Notes: generated from the letters alone by a model not told the origin. 64,000 nt of DNA from an uncultured Phycicoccus sp. (GCF_947495705.1 NZ_CANLZR010000009.1:62001-126000), one strand, 5' to 3'; positions 33,345-42,899 are shown, counted from the first letter of the stretch. Translations and numbers: made by a program.

Positions 33345-34085
33345 TCACGGGGTGCGACGGCGGAGGGTGAGGCTGCCGAGGGTCAGCGCGAGCGCGATCC
33401 ACCCGACGATGACCGCCAGGTCCGGCAGGATCTCGCCCAGTGGGTCGGCGTTGGTCGTGACCTCCTGCATCGCGTCGACGGCGTACGAGAGGGGCAGGAC
33501 GTCCGAGACGAGCTCGAGCGGGCGCGGCATCGCGTCGCGCGGCAGCAGCAGCCCGCACAGCAGGAACTGGGGCAGGACGAAGGCCGGCATGAACTGCACC
33601 GCCTGGAACTCGCTGCGCGCGAACCCGCTGGCGAGGAGCCCGAGCGCGGTGCCGAGCAGGGCGTCCACGAGCGCCACGACGACGAGCGCCCAGACCGGGC
33701 CGACGATGTCGAGCCCGAACACCCACACCGCGAAGGTGGTGGCGACCAGGGCCTGCAGGACCGCCATCGCCCCGAAGGCGAGGGCGTACCCGAGCATGAG
33801 GTCCCCCTTGCCGAGGGGGGTCGTGAGGAGCCGCTCGAGGGTGCCCGAGGTGCGCTCGCGCAAGGTCGCGATGCTCGTGACGACGAACATGACGACGAAC
33901 GGGAAGACCCCGAGCAGGGACGGCCCGATCCGGTTGAACGTGTCGCCCGGCGAGTCGACGTAGATCCACGCGAGCAGGCCGAGGAGGACGACCGGCACGA
34001 CGAGCATCAGCGCCACCGTGCGGTGGTCGCCGCGCAGCTGCCGCAGGATCCGGGCGGCGGTGGTCAGCGTGATGCGGGCGTTCAT
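33345..34085 (-). CDS. ABC-2 type exporter permease
   Basis: This 246-residue integral membrane protein has six hydrophobic segments, a RERTSGTLERLLTTPL motif after TM2 and GLLLPRDAMPRPLELVSDVLPLSYAVDAM near the C-terminus (residues about 183-211), as in DrrB-like permeases. It follows its ATPase with an ATGA overlap. The exported substance is unknown; candidates are drugs or lipids. Confidence 0.9.
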   Translation of the reverse strand: MNARITLTTAARILRQLRGDHRTVALMLVVPVVLLGLLAWIYVDSPGDTFNRIGPSLLGVFPFVVMFVVTSIATLRERTSGTLERLLTTPLGKGDLMLGYALAFGAMAVLQALVATTFAVWVFGLDIVGPVWALVVVALVDALLGTALGLLASGFARSEFQAVQFMPAFVLPQFLLCGLLLPRDAMPRPLELVSDVLPLSYAVDAMQEVTTNADPLGEILPDLAVIVGWIALALTLGSLTLRRRTP

Positions 34086-34885
34086 CGCGGGCTCCCGTCG
34101 CCGGTCGGCGGGTGCGGGGGCGGGGGCGCGACGTGCCGGCCGACGTGCGGTGGCGGGACGTCGTGGTGCCGGCCGGCCGCCTCGTCGACGAGCGTGAGGA
34201 AGGCCTGCTCGGCGTCCTCGGTGCCGGTGCGCTCGAGCAGCTCGGGCAGCGTCGAGTCGCTGAGGATCTGGCCCTCGCGGAGCAGGAGCAGCCGGTCGCA
34301 CCGGGTCGCCTCGTCCATGACGTGGCTCGAGACGAGGAGGGTGTGACCATCGGCCGCCAGCCGCCGGAACATCGTCCACAGGTCGCGGCGCAGGACGGGG
34401 TCGAGGCCGACGGTGGGTTCGTCGAGGACGAGCATCTCGGGGTTCCCGACGAGGACGCACGCGAGGCTGGCCCGCGACAGCTGGCCCCCCGAGAGCGCGT
34501 CGACCCGCGCCCCGGAGTAGTCGCCGAGCTCGACCGCCTCGATCGCGGCGTCGACGGCGTGCGGACCGGCGTCCACCACCCGGGCGAAGTACCGGACGTT
34601 GTCGCGCACGGTGAGGTCGCCGTAGACGCTCGGGGCCTGGGTGAGGTAGCCGACGCGCCGCCGCAATGCGGGGGTCCCGGCGGGCTCGCCGAGCACGGTC
34701 ACGGTGCCGCTCTCGACGACCTGGACGCCGACGACGGACCGCATCAGGGTCGACTTGCCGCCACCGCTGGGGCCGAGGAGACCGACGACCTGACCGGCCG
34801 GGACCCGGACCGACAGGTCGGGCAGCACCTCCCGGCCCCCACGGACCACGCGGAGGTTCTCGACGACGATCGCGTCATTCGCCAT
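34082..34885 (-). CDS. ABC exporter ATP-binding protein
   Basis: This 267-residue ATPase has Walker A GPSGGGKST, the Q-loop YLTQAPSVYGDLTV, signature LSGGQLSRASLA, Walker B MLVLDEPTVGLDP and the H-loop VSSHVMDEA. A Pro/His-rich tail (PPPHVGRHVAPPPPHPPTG) is unusual. CAGGGT lies six bases before the ATG. It is coupled to the permease downstream by ATGA. The exported substance is unknown. Confidence 0.93.
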   Translation of the reverse strand: MANDAIVVENLRVVRGGREVLPDLSVRVPAGQVVGLLGPSGGGKSTLMRSVVGVQVVESGTVTVLGEPAGTPALRRRVGYLTQAPSVYGDLTVRDNVRYFARVVDAGPHAVDAAIEAVELGDYSGARVDALSGGQLSRASLACVLVGNPEMLVLDEPTVGLDPVLRRDLWTMFRRLAADGHTLLVSSHVMDEATRCDRLLLLREGQILSDSTLPELLERTGTEDAEQAFLTLVDEAAGRHHDVPPPHVGRHVAPPPPHPPTGDGSPR

Positions 34886-34949
34886 GGCTCGACCCTGGCA
34901 TCGACCGCGTCGGCTGTCGAGGGACGCGCCCGGCTGCGGGCCCGGCGCG

Positions 34950-35759
34950 TCAGCCGGCGACCGGTGCCAGGTGGAGCCGGGCGAAGGCCAGCGACTCGGC
35001 GAGGTCGACCTCGCGGCGCTCCTCGTCGCCGCGCCGGGTCCCGACCTCGACGACCACGTCGCCGGCGTAGCCCGCGCCGGCCAGGGTCTCGAGGACCTCA
35101 CCGCACGGCTGGGTGCCCCGGCCCGGGACGAGGTGCTCGTCGCGGGCCGAGCCGGACCCGTCGGCGAGGTGCAGGTGCGCGAGCCGCGGGCCGAGCCGCC
35201 GCACCATGTCGAGGGCGTCCGACCCGGCGGTCGCCGTGTGCGACAGGTCCAGCGTCACGTGCTCGTACGGCTGGGGCACCGGGTCCCAGTGCGGCAGGTA
35301 CGCCTCGACCTCGCGCGCTCGCGGCGCCCGCCACGGGTACATGTTCTCGACGGCGAGCCGGACCCCGGTGGCCTCCTCGCGCTCGGCCACCCCGTCGGCG
35401 AACCCCCGCGCGTAGCCGCGCTGCCAGCGGAAGGGTGGGTGGAGCACGACGGTGCCCGCACCGACCTCGAGCGCGAGGTCGACCGACCGGTCGACCTTGT
35501 CCCAGGGGTCGCTGCCCCAGACCCGCTGGGTGACCAGCAGCGTCGGCGCGTGCACCGACAGCACCGGCACGCCGTGGTGCTCGGCGAGCGAGCGCAACGC
35601 CCCGGCCTCCTGCGTCAACGGGTCGGTCCACACCATGACCTCGACCCCGTCGTACCCGAGCCGGGCCGCCGTGGCGAACGCCGAGGCCGCACCCTCGGGG
35701 TACACCGCGGCGCTCGACAGCCCGATCCTGGCCTCGCCGGCGTCCGGGGCCACCCTCAC
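34950..35759 (-). CDS. Sugar phosphate isomerase/epimerase-like TIM barrel
   Basis: This 269-residue xylose-isomerase-like TIM barrel (AP endonuclease 2 family fold) has [38 protein letters not shown] and [10 protein letters not shown], giving the His/Glu/Asp metal site pattern. The GTG 35759 overlaps the ppx stop. It corresponds in place to mycobacterial Rv0498 beside ppx. The substrate is not known. Confidence 0.85.
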   Translation of the reverse strand: MRVAPDAGEARIGLSSAAVYPEGAASAFATAARLGYDGVEVMVWTDPLTQEAGALRSLAEHHGVPVLSVHAPTLLVTQRVWGSDPWDKVDRSVDLALEVGAGTVVLHPPFRWQRGYARGFADGVAEREEATGVRLAVENMYPWRAPRAREVEAYLPHWDPVPQPYEHVTLDLSHTATAGSDALDMVRRLGPRLAHLHLADGSGSARDEHLVPGRGTQPCGEVLETLAGAGYAGDVVVEVGTRRGDEERREVDLAESLAFARLHLAPVAG

Positions 35760-36682
35760 CCCATCCGGTCGAGGTGGCGCAGCAGGATGCCCTCGCGCAG
35801 CGCCCACGGGCAGATCTCGAGCTGGTCGAGCCCGAGCAGGTCCATCGTCGCCTCCGCGACGATGGCCCCGGCCAGCAGCTGCCGCGCCCGCGACGTCGAG
35901 ACGCCCGGCAGGTCGGCGCGTTCGGCGGCGCTCATCGTCGCGATCTGCGGCAGCCGGGCGGACAGCGCCTCGCGCGACAGCACGCGCGGCGCGTACATGC
36001 CCTCCGAGCTCGGTGCGGCCCCGCAGATCCGCGCGAGGGAGCGCATCGTCTTCGAGGTGCCGACGGCCTTGTCCGGCGCGCCGTTCTTGGCGATCGGGCG
36101 GAGCTCCTTGGCGATCGTCGCCCGGACGACGCGTCGTGCCTCGCGGGCGTCGTCGAGGGACGGCGGGTCCCCCGGCAGCAGGTCGCGGGTGACCCGGCCG
36201 GCGCCGAGCGGGACGGACACGGCGGCGTCGGGGTCCTCGTCCATCCCGACGGCGAGCTCGAGGCTGCCGCCGCCGATGTCGGCGACGAGCAGGGTGCCCG
36301 CGGACCAGCCGAACCAGCGCCGGACGGCGAGGAAGGTGAGCCGCGCCTCGTCCTCGCCCGGGAGCACGTCGAGGAGGACCCCTGTCCGCTCGGCGACGTG
36401 GGCGAGCACGTCGGCGCCGTTCGGGGCCTCACGCAGGGCGCTCGTCACGAAACCCTTGAGGTCCTCGACACCCTGGTCCTCGGCGACGGCGAGGCACTCG
36501 GAGACGAACTGCGCGAGCCGGTCACGGCCCTCGTCGGCGATCCGGCCGTCGTCCATGACGTGCTCGGACAGCCGCAGCTCGATCTTGTGCTTGCTCGCCG
36601 GCAGGGGCTGGGCCCCCGGGTGCGCGTCGACGACCAGGAGGTGGACCGTGTTGGATCCGACGTCGATGACCCCGAGTCGCAT
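35756..36682 (-). CDS. ppx: Ppx/GppA-family exopolyphosphatase
   Basis: This 308-residue ASKHA-fold phosphatase has the first phosphate loop [17 protein letters not shown], the catalytic acid region [12 protein letters not shown], and the second loop [15 protein letters not shown]. At about 310 residues it is the short actinobacterial form without an HD domain, as in Rv0496. It hydrolyses polyphosphate or (p)ppGpp. TACCTT ends six bases before the ATG, so it is probably leaderless. It is divergent from the cysteine-rich gene. Confidence 0.92.
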   Translation of the reverse strand: MRLGVIDVGSNTVHLLVVDAHPGAQPLPASKHKIELRLSEHVMDDGRIADEGRDRLAQFVSECLAVAEDQGVEDLKGFVTSALREAPNGADVLAHVAERTGVLLDVLPGEDEARLTFLAVRRWFGWSAGTLLVADIGGGSLELAVGMDEDPDAAVSVPLGAGRVTRDLLPGDPPSLDDAREARRVVRATIAKELRPIAKNGAPDKAVGTSKTMRSLARICGAAPSSEGMYAPRVLSREALSARLPQIATMSAAERADLPGVSTSRARQLLAGAIVAEATMDLLGLDQLEICPWALREGILLRHLDRMG

Positions 36683-36750
36683 GCGCCCAAGGTAGCCGGT
36701 CCGGCGTGGGCGGCCCACGGAAGGTGCGATGCGCTGCATAGGGTGGGCGC

Positions 36751-37656
36751 GTGCCCGAAGCGCCGCTCGACATCCCTCGTACGTGGGCCGAGTTCGCCGA
36801 CCCCGAGAACGAGGGGCAGCGGTTCCGGGTCGACCTGACGTTCCTCACCTCGAGCTGGACGTGCATCTTCGGGTCCGGGTGCCGGGGCATCTACGCCGAC
36901 CGGCCGGACGACGGCTGCTGCACCCTGGGCGCCCACTTCACCGACGGTGACGACGTCGAGCGGGTGCGCGCCGTCGTCGCCGAGCTCGGCGAGGACGAGT
37001 GGGAGCACCACCCCGGGCACGGGAAGCGCGGCGACAAGGACCCCGCCCGGCTGTCGGCGTGGACCGAGAAGGAGGACGGAGCCCGCAAGACGAAGGTCGT
37101 CGACGGCGCGTGCATCTTCCTCAACCGCCCGGGCTTCCCGGCCGGCGCGGGCTGCGCGCTGCACCAGCACGCCGTCCTCACCGGGACGCCACCCCACGCG
37201 GCCAAGCCCGACGTCTGCTGGCAGCTGCCGATCCGGCGCACCTACCGCACGGTGACGCAGCCGGACGACTCGTCCTACCTCGAGGTCTCGATCGCCGAGT
37301 ACGACCGGCGCGGGTGGGGGCCGGGCGGGCACGACCTCGACTGGTACTGCTCGAGCAACTCCGAGGCGCACGTCGGGCGCGAGCCGGTGTTCCGCGGCAG
37401 CCGCGCCGAGCTCGTCGAGCTCATGGGCCAGGGCGGCTACGACGAGCTCGCCGTGCGGTGCGAGGCGCATCTGGCGATGGTCAAGCACACCCGCTCGGCC
37501 GGGGCCCGCCCGCTCATCCCGCTCCTCGTGCACCCCGCGACGGTCGAGGCCGGGACGATCGGCGGCCGCCGTGAGCGGGTGAAGCGCCGCACGGGGACCA
37601 CGGCGCTGCCCGCGGGCAGCAACGAGCCGGCACACCCGACCGAGGGTCCGCGCTGA
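36751..37656 (+). CDS. Cysteine-rich DUF3109-like protein
   Basis: This 301-residue protein resembles M. tuberculosis Rv0495c, also divergent from ppx. Cysteines at 38, 44, 56, 57, 121, 135, 156 and 200 ([34 protein letters not shown]) look like a metal-binding cluster of the zinc/iron-chelating kind. Function is unknown. TAGGGT (36739-36744) ends six bases before GTG 36751, implying leaderless translation. The stop overlaps the probable CTG start of the methyltransferase downstream. Confidence 0.8.
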   Translation: MPEAPLDIPRTWAEFADPENEGQRFRVDLTFLTSSWTCIFGSGCRGIYADRPDDGCCTLGAHFTDGDDVERVRAVVAELGEDEWEHHPGHGKRGDKDPARLSAWTEKEDGARKTKVVDGACIFLNRPGFPAGAGCALHQHAVLTGTPPHAAKPDVCWQLPIRRTYRTVTQPDDSSYLEVSIAEYDRRGWGPGGHDLDWYCSSNSEAHVGREPVFRGSRAELVELMGQGGYDELAVRCEAHLAMVKHTRSAGARPLIPLLVHPATVEAGTIGGRRERVKRRTGTTALPAGSNEPAHPTEGPR

Positions 37657-38351
37657 CCCGGTCGGCAGCCCCGATCCCCAGCCCGAACATCTGGGACACC
37701 CCGGAGGTCTACGAGCTCGAGAACCTCGCCTCCGACCGGGCCGGGGTCATCGACGGCGCCGTCGAGGCGCTGCACCCGCTGGCCGGCGCCGACCTGCTCG
37801 ACGTCGGCTGCGGCACCGGGTTCCACCTCCCGCGCTTCGCGGACCGGGGCGCGCGCCCCGTCGGGGTCGAGCCCCACCTGCCGCTCGCCCGACGGGCCGC
37901 CCGTCGGGTGCTGCCGGACGGGCGCCCCGCCCGGGTCGTGGCCGGGAGCGCCGAGGCGCTGCCGCTGGCGGACGCCTCGGTCGACGTCGCGCACGCGCGG
38001 TGGGCGTACTTCTTCGGCCCGGGATGCGAGCCGGGCCTGGCCGAGCTGGCGCGGGTCCTGCGCCCGGGGGGCGTCGCGTGCCTCGTCGACAACGACGCGA
38101 CCCGCTCGACGTTCGGGGCGTGGTTCACCCGCGCGTACCCGGCGTACGACCCGGTCGCCGTGCAGCGGTTCTGGGACCGCCAGGGATTCCGCACCGAGGC
38201 GCTGACCATCCGGTGGACCTTCGAGCACCGGGAGGACCTCGAGGCGGTCGTGCGCATCGAGCTGCCACCGGGTCCTGCCGAGGCGGCCCTGGCCGAGCAC
38301 GACGGGCTCGCGGTCGACTACGCCGTGGCGCTGCGCTGGCGCCGCTACTGA
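37653..38351 (+). CDS. SAM-dependent methyltransferase with probable CTG start
   Basis: This is a 232-residue class I methyltransferase. The reading frame is open only after a stop at 37572-37574, and contains no ATG, GTG or TTG before the SAM motif. Conserved [18 protein letters not shown] precedes [15 protein letters not shown] (motif I) and [18 protein letters not shown] 37653 overlaps the upstream TGA as CTGA and has GAGGG (37642-37646) six bases before it, so CTG is the likely start. The first ATG or GTG-based call would begin mid-domain near 37908 and lose motif I. The substrate is unknown. Confidence 0.8.
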   Translation: MTRSAAPIPSPNIWDTPEVYELENLASDRAGVIDGAVEALHPLAGADLLDVGCGTGFHLPRFADRGARPVGVEPHLPLARRAARRVLPDGRPARVVAGSAEALPLADASVDVAHARWAYFFGPGCEPGLAELARVLRPGGVACLVDNDATRSTFGAWFTRAYPAYDPVAVQRFWDRQGFRTEALTIRWTFEHREDLEAVVRIELPPGPAEAALAEHDGLAVDYAVALRWRRY

Positions 38352-38355
38352 CCCG

Positions 38356-38823
38356 CTACCGCGCGAGCCGGGTCGGGCCCTCATGGGTGGCGGCCGTTCT
38401 GACCCGGTCGAGGTGCATCGGTGACATCGCCGGGAGGGCGGCGAGCGGGAACCACCGGACCTCCGAGGACTCCTCGTCGGCCGCGTACGCCTCACCCGAG
38501 ACGTACCGGCAGCGGAAGGTGTGGTCGACGAACCGGGTGCGGTCGCCGTTCGGGTAGACGACGGGGTCGGTGACGCCCACGACGGCCAGCACCTCGACGT
38601 CGCACTCGACCCCGGTCTCCTCCAGGCACTCCCGGACCGCCGTGTCGGCCGGGTGCTCCCCCGGGTCGCAGATCCCCGTGACGGGGGTCCAGGCGCCGGT
38701 GTCGGAGCGCCGGACGAGCAGGACCCGGTCGCCGTCGAGGACCACGGCGGTGATCCCCGGGAGCCACAGCAGGTCGGTGCCGATCCGCTCGCGCAGGCGC
38801 ACGATGAACTCGGGGGTCGCCAT
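38356..38823 (-). CDS. NUDIX hydrolase
   Basis: This 155-residue NUDIX protein has GICDPGEHPADTAVRECLEETGVEC (residues about 48-72), matching GX5EX7REUXEEXGU. The family cleaves nucleoside diphosphate-linked compounds. The N-terminus TPEFIVRLRERIGTDLLWLPG is typical of actinobacterial NUDIX proteins. TAGGGT ends seven bases before the ATG, suggesting a leaderless transcript. It converges on the methyltransferase. Confidence 0.93.
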   Translation of the reverse strand: MATPEFIVRLRERIGTDLLWLPGITAVVLDGDRVLLVRRSDTGAWTPVTGICDPGEHPADTAVRECLEETGVECDVEVLAVVGVTDPVVYPNGDRTRFVDHTFRCRYVSGEAYAADEESSEVRWFPLAALPAMSPMHLDRVRTAATHEGPTRLAR

Positions 38824-38857
38824 GCGCCCCACCCTAGGTCCGCCCCACCCCCGGGCT

Positions 38858-38938
38858 TTCCCCACTTTTCATGCCCCGGTCCGCCGACACGCCGTGACAG
38901 GGCGCTGTGGCGCGGACGCCAGCATGAGAAGTGGGGAA
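38858..38938. repeat. Intergenic 16-base inverted repeat
   Basis: TTCCCCACTTTTCATG (38858-38873) and CATGAGAAGTGGGGAA (38923-38938) pair at 15 of 16 positions around a 49-base loop. The loop has a nested GTCCGC/GCGGAC pair. It fills the gap between the nudix start and the SRPBCC stop. It could be a terminator of the SRPBCC-nadC-nadB transcript or a dispersed palindromic repeat; no target-site duplication is visible. Confidence 0.55.
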
Positions 38939-38946
38939 GGGGGCGG

Positions 38947-39396
38947 TCAGCCGGGCCGGGCCTCGAGCACCGCCTTGAGCGCGGCGAGGTCCTTGGTGTT
39001 GGCGCGGGCGATGGCGGCCCGCATCATCGGCGCGGCGACCGCGCCGAACCCCGAGGGGGTCCCGTGGTTGCGCAGCCCGACGAGGGTCCGCGCGTCCCCG
39101 GCGGCCTCGAACGTGTACTCGGTCGTCATGGGGAACGGGCCCTGGGCGGTCGACATCACCATCCGCTCGCCGGGCACGAGGTCGACCACCTCGTAGGTGT
39201 AGTCGAGCCGCCGGCCGAGGAACGCCGCGACGAAGCGCATCCGGCTGCCGACCCCCACCGGCTCCCCCGTGAGCAGCTCCACGGACCGGATGTTCGCGTA
39301 CCACTGCGGGGCGTTGCGCGGGTCGCACGTGTACGCCGCGACCTGCGCGACCGGACGGTCGACCACGATGTCGGTGCTGACGTCGACGGCGGGCAT
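38947..39396 (-). CDS. SRPBCC-fold lipid-binding-like protein
   Basis: This 149-residue START/Bet v1-type protein has DIVVDRPVAQVAAYTCDPRNAPQWYANIRSVELLT (residues about 8-42), GSRMRFVAAFLGRRLDYTYEV and MTTEYTFEAAG. It resembles polyketide cyclase/dehydrase-type proteins that bind hydrophobic ligands. The ATG overlaps the nadC stop as TGATG. Its role in NAD synthesis, if any, is unknown. Confidence 0.8.
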   Translation of the reverse strand: MPAVDVSTDIVVDRPVAQVAAYTCDPRNAPQWYANIRSVELLTGEPVGVGSRMRFVAAFLGRRLDYTYEVVDLVPGERMVMSTAQGPFPMTTEYTFEAAGDARTLVGLRNHGTPSGFGAVAAPMMRAAIARANTKDLAALKAVLEARPG

Positions 39397-40286
39397 CAGG
39401 CTCCTTCGGGGTCGAGGTCGAGGGCGATGTCGACGATCGGCGAGGAGTGCGTGAGCCCGCCCACGGAGAGGTAGTCGACCCCGGTGGCCGCATAGTCCCG
39501 CGCCACCTCGAGGGTCAGGCCCCCGGTGGCCTCCACCTCCACCCGCTCCCCCGTGGCCCGGACCGCCCGGACCGTCTCGCGGAGCAGCGCCGGGGACATG
39601 TTGTCGCACAGGAGGAACCGTGCACCGGCGGCGACGGACTCCAGCGCCTCGGCCGTCGTCGTCACCTCGACCTGGACGTCGACGTCCGGGTAGGCCGCAC
39701 GGATCGCGTCGTACGCCTCGGTGAGCCCACCCGCGGCGAGCTTGTGGTTGTCCTTGACCATCGCGACGTCGTAGAGACCCATCCGCTTGTTCGTCCCGCC
39801 GCCGCACCGCACGGCGTACTTCTCGAGCGCCCGCAGGCCGGGTGTCGTCTTGCGGGTGTCCAGCACCGTGGCGCCGGTGCCGTCGAGCGCATCGGCCCAG
39901 CGCCGCGTATGGGTCGCGACGCCCGAGGTCCGCGACAGCACGTTGAGGATGGTCCGCTCGGCGATGAGCGTCGTGCGGGTCGAGCCCCGCAGCGTCGCGA
40001 GGTGGTCGCCGCGTGCGACTCGCGCACCGTCCTCGACGTGGACGTCGACGCGCACAGCTCCGGTCCCGAGCCGCCGCTGCACCGCATCGAGCACCAGCGC
40101 GGCGACCGGCAGCCCGGCCACCACCCCGTCGGCCCGGGCGACGACGTGCGACGTCGAGCGCTGGGCGGCGGGGACCGTCGCGAGCGTCGTCACGTCCCGT
40201 CCGCCGTCGGCCGTCCCGAGGTCCTCGTCGAGGGCACGCTCGACGACGAGGAGCGCCTCGGTACGGGGGAACGCGAACCCGGTCAC
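39396..40286 (-). CDS. nadC: Nicotinate-nucleotide pyrophosphorylase (carboxylating)
   Basis: This 296-residue quinolinate phosphoribosyltransferase forms NaMN. Diagnostic stretches are ERTILNVLSRTSGVATHTRRW, LDTRKTTPGLRALEKYAVRCGGG, NHRMGLYD-like NKRMGLYDVAMVKDNH, and the C-terminal VEATGGLT and YLSVGGLTHS. GTG 40286 overlaps the nadB stop (GTGA). It works directly after NadB; nadA is not in the window. Confidence 0.96.
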   Translation of the reverse strand: MTGFAFPRTEALLVVERALDEDLGTADGGRDVTTLATVPAAQRSTSHVVARADGVVAGLPVAALVLDAVQRRLGTGAVRVDVHVEDGARVARGDHLATLRGSTRTTLIAERTILNVLSRTSGVATHTRRWADALDGTGATVLDTRKTTPGLRALEKYAVRCGGGTNKRMGLYDVAMVKDNHKLAAGGLTEAYDAIRAAYPDVDVQVEVTTTAEALESVAAGARFLLCDNMSPALLRETVRAVRATGERVEVEATGGLTLEVARDYAATGVDYLSVGGLTHSSPIVDIALDLDPEGA

Positions 40287-41974
40287 GACCGGACCCCCAT
40301 GGGCCGCGACACCGGGCGCTCGCCGAGGACCAGCCGGCCGTCGGCGCCCCGGGCCAGCTCCTGGTGCACGAGCCAGCGCTCGTCGTCCCGCTCCGGAGCG
40401 TCGGTTCGGATGTGCCCCCCGCGCGTCTCCTCCCGCCGGTGCGCCAGCAGCGCGAGCGCCTGGCCGAGATGGAGCAGGTTCGTCGTCTCCCAGGTGAAGG
40501 GCCCCGGCTCGGCCGCGCTGGGCGGCAGCGCGGCGAGGGCCTCCAGCGCCGCGGCGGCGGCCGCGGTCGAGGTGGCGCTGCGCAGCGGGCCGCAGCCGCG
40601 GGTCATCGCCCGCTGGACCTCGATCCGGTGGCTCGCGTCGAGCAGGTCCGCGGGTGCGTCGGCCGCCGCCGGGGTGCGGAGTGCGAGCTCGCCGTCGTCG
40701 AGCCGGGCGGCCACGTCGTCGGCGATCCGGTGCGCGAAGACGAGACCCTCGAGCAGGGAGTTGGACGCGAGCCGGTTGGCCCCGTGGACCCCCGTGCACG
40801 ACACCTCCCCGCACGCGTACAGGCCGTCGAGGCTCGTGCGTCCGCGCAGGTCGGTCTCGACCCCGCCCGACGCGTAGTGCTGGGCCGGCGCCACCGGCAG
40901 CGGCTCGGTCGCCGGGTCGAAGCCGAGCTCGCGGCACCGGGCCACGATCGAGGGGAACCGCTGCTCGAGGAAGTCCCGGCCGAGGTGCCGCGCGTCGAGC
41001 CAGACGTGGTCGAGGCCGCGCTCGGCCATGACGTCGAGGATCCCCCGCGCGACGATGTCCCGCGGCGCGAGGTCCGCGAGCTCGTGGCGGCCCTGCATGA
41101 AGCGTCGGCCGGTGTCGTCGACGAGGACCGCGCCCTCGCCACGGACCGCCTCGGAGATCAGCGGCTGCTGGCCCGTCGAGCCCTCGCCGAGGAAGAGCAC
41201 CGTGGGGTGGAACTGGACGAACTCCAGGTCGGCCACCCGGGCCCCGGCCCGCAGCGCCGCGGCGATCCCGTCCCCCGTCGCGACGTGCGGGTTCGTCGTC
41301 GAGGTGTAGATCTGCCCGAAGCCGCCGGTCGCGAGCACGACGGCACGGGCATGGGCGGCGCCGATGCCGTCGATCTGCCCCTCGCCGATGACGTGCAGCG
41401 TCACCCCGCACACCGCGCGCTCGTCGTCGGTGAGCAGGTCGACGACGAGCGCGTGCTCGATGACCTCGATGCCCGGGTCGTCGAGCACGCGCTGAAGGGC
41501 GGTGATGAGCGCGCGGGAGATCTCGGCCCCGGTGGCGTCCCCGCCGGCGTGGGCGATCCGGTCGCGGTGGTGACCGCCCTCGCGGGTCAGCTTGATCTCG
41601 CCGCCGGCGTCGAGGTCGAACTGGGCGCCGAGCGCGACGAGCTCGCGCACCCGGTCCGGGCCCTCGGTCACCAGGGTCCGCACGGCCTCCACGTCGCACA
41701 GGCCGACCCCCGCCACGAGGGTGTCCTCGAGGTGCTCCTGGGCGGTGTCGTCGGGGTCGAGCGCGGCGGCGATGCCGCCCTGCGCCCAGCCGGTGGACCC
41801 CGCCGACAGCACGGTCTTGGTCACGAGGAGCACCCGGTCCACACGGCGGCGCAGCCGCAGTGCGCAGGTGAGCCCGGCGATCCCCGACCCGACGACGACG
41901 ACGTCGGCCTCGGCCGTCCAGCCCGGGGCGGCGGCGGCGAGGCGGCGCGGCAGCGTGACGTCGATGGCGGCCAT
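40283..41974 (-). CDS. nadB: L-aspartate oxidase
   Basis: This 563-residue FAD enzyme oxidises L-aspartate to iminoaspartate for quinolinate synthesis. It has ADVVVVGSGIAGLTCALRL, STGWAQGGIAAALD, the catalytic TREGGHHRDRIAHAGGDATG region, FVQFHPTVLF and GLYACGEVSCTGVHGANRLASNSLLEGLV (residues about 360-390). It is coupled by GTGA to nadC, and its start lies eight bases after panC. Confidence 0.95.
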   Translation of the reverse strand: MAAIDVTLPRRLAAAAPGWTAEADVVVVGSGIAGLTCALRLRRRVDRVLLVTKTVLSAGSTGWAQGGIAAALDPDDTAQEHLEDTLVAGVGLCDVEAVRTLVTEGPDRVRELVALGAQFDLDAGGEIKLTREGGHHRDRIAHAGGDATGAEISRALITALQRVLDDPGIEVIEHALVVDLLTDDERAVCGVTLHVIGEGQIDGIGAAHARAVVLATGGFGQIYTSTTNPHVATGDGIAAALRAGARVADLEFVQFHPTVLFLGEGSTGQQPLISEAVRGEGAVLVDDTGRRFMQGRHELADLAPRDIVARGILDVMAERGLDHVWLDARHLGRDFLEQRFPSIVARCRELGFDPATEPLPVAPAQHYASGGVETDLRGRTSLDGLYACGEVSCTGVHGANRLASNSLLEGLVFAHRIADDVAARLDDGELALRTPAAADAPADLLDASHRIEVQRAMTRGCGPLRSATSTAAAAAALEALAALPPSAAEPGPFTWETTNLLHLGQALALLAHRREETRGGHIRTDAPERDDERWLVHQELARGADGRLVLGERPVSRPMGVRS

Positions 41975-41981
41975 CCCCGGG

Positions 41982-42899
41982 TCAGACGTCCGCGCGGGCG
42001 TGGGGTGCCTCGGAGAACACGTCGACCGCGCCGCCGCCGGGGCCCAGGACGACGGGCGTGTTGTCGATGAGGCGCGTCGTGCCGATCCGCGCGGCAACCG
42101 CGAGCAGCGCCTCCCCGCGGTACCACTCGGGCACGTCCGCGAGGGTGTCCGGGTGGACGAGGACGAGGTAGTCGACGAGGGCGAGGGGCTCCTCGACGAG
42201 CACCTCGCGCGCGGCCCGGCGCACCGCCGACGGCCCGTACGGTGCGGCCTCCGAGCCGGCGCGCAGCGACCGGCTCAGGCAGAGCGCGACGGCCCGGTCC
42301 GACTCGGTGAGGTAGGTGTTGCGGCTGCTCATCGCCAGCCCGTCCGGCTCGCGCACGGTCGGCACCGACACGATGTCGACGGGGAAGTCGAGGTCGCGGA
42401 CCATCCGCCGGATGAGCAGCAGCTGCTGGGCGTCCTTCTGGCCGAAGTACGCGCTGCGGGCCGCGGTCAGGTGCAGCAGCTTGCCGACGACGGTGAGCAC
42501 CCCGTCGAAGTGCCCCGCCCGGGAGGCGCCCTCGAGCACCTCGCCGAGCGGGCCGGCGGACACCCGCACGCCGGGGTCGCCGTCGGGGTACACGACGTCG
42601 GGGGTAGGGGCGAAGACGATGTCGACGCCGGCCGCCGAGCAGATCCGCATGTCGGAGTCGAACGTGCGCGGGTAGCGCGACAGGTCCTCCTTCGGCCCGA
42701 ACTGGAGCGGGTTGAGGAAGATCGTGACGACGACGTGGTCGTGCCGGCTGCGCGCCGCCCGGATGAGCTGGGCGTGCCCGTCGTGCAGGGCGCCCATCGT
42801 CATGACGACGGCGACGTCACGGCTCGGGAGGGCCTCACGGGCGGCCTTCAGCTCGTCGCGGGTGTGCGCGACGACGGGGGTGGCGGTCGTGGTGGTCAC
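41982..42899 (-). CDS. panC: Pantoate--beta-alanine ligase
   Basis: This 305-residue nucleotidylyltransferase-fold enzyme has MTMGALHDGHAQLIRAAR (the HxGH ATP motif), TIFLNPLQFGPKEDLSRYPR and YFGQKDAQQLLLIRRMVRDL and the KMSKS-like AMSSRNTYLT. The GTG 42899 directly follows the upstream stop. It is the last step of pantothenate synthesis for CoA. The upstream gene occupies the conserved partner position. Confidence 0.95.
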   Translation of the reverse strand: MTTTTATPVVAHTRDELKAAREALPSRDVAVVMTMGALHDGHAQLIRAARSRHDHVVVTIFLNPLQFGPKEDLSRYPRTFDSDMRICSAAGVDIVFAPTPDVVYPDGDPGVRVSAGPLGEVLEGASRAGHFDGVLTVVGKLLHLTAARSAYFGQKDAQQLLLIRRMVRDLDFPVDIVSVPTVREPDGLAMSSRNTYLTESDRAVALCLSRSLRAGSEAAPYGPSAVRRAAREVLVEEPLALVDYLVLVHPDTLADVPEWYRGEALLAVAARIGTTRLIDNTPVVLGPGGGAVDVFSEAPHARADV

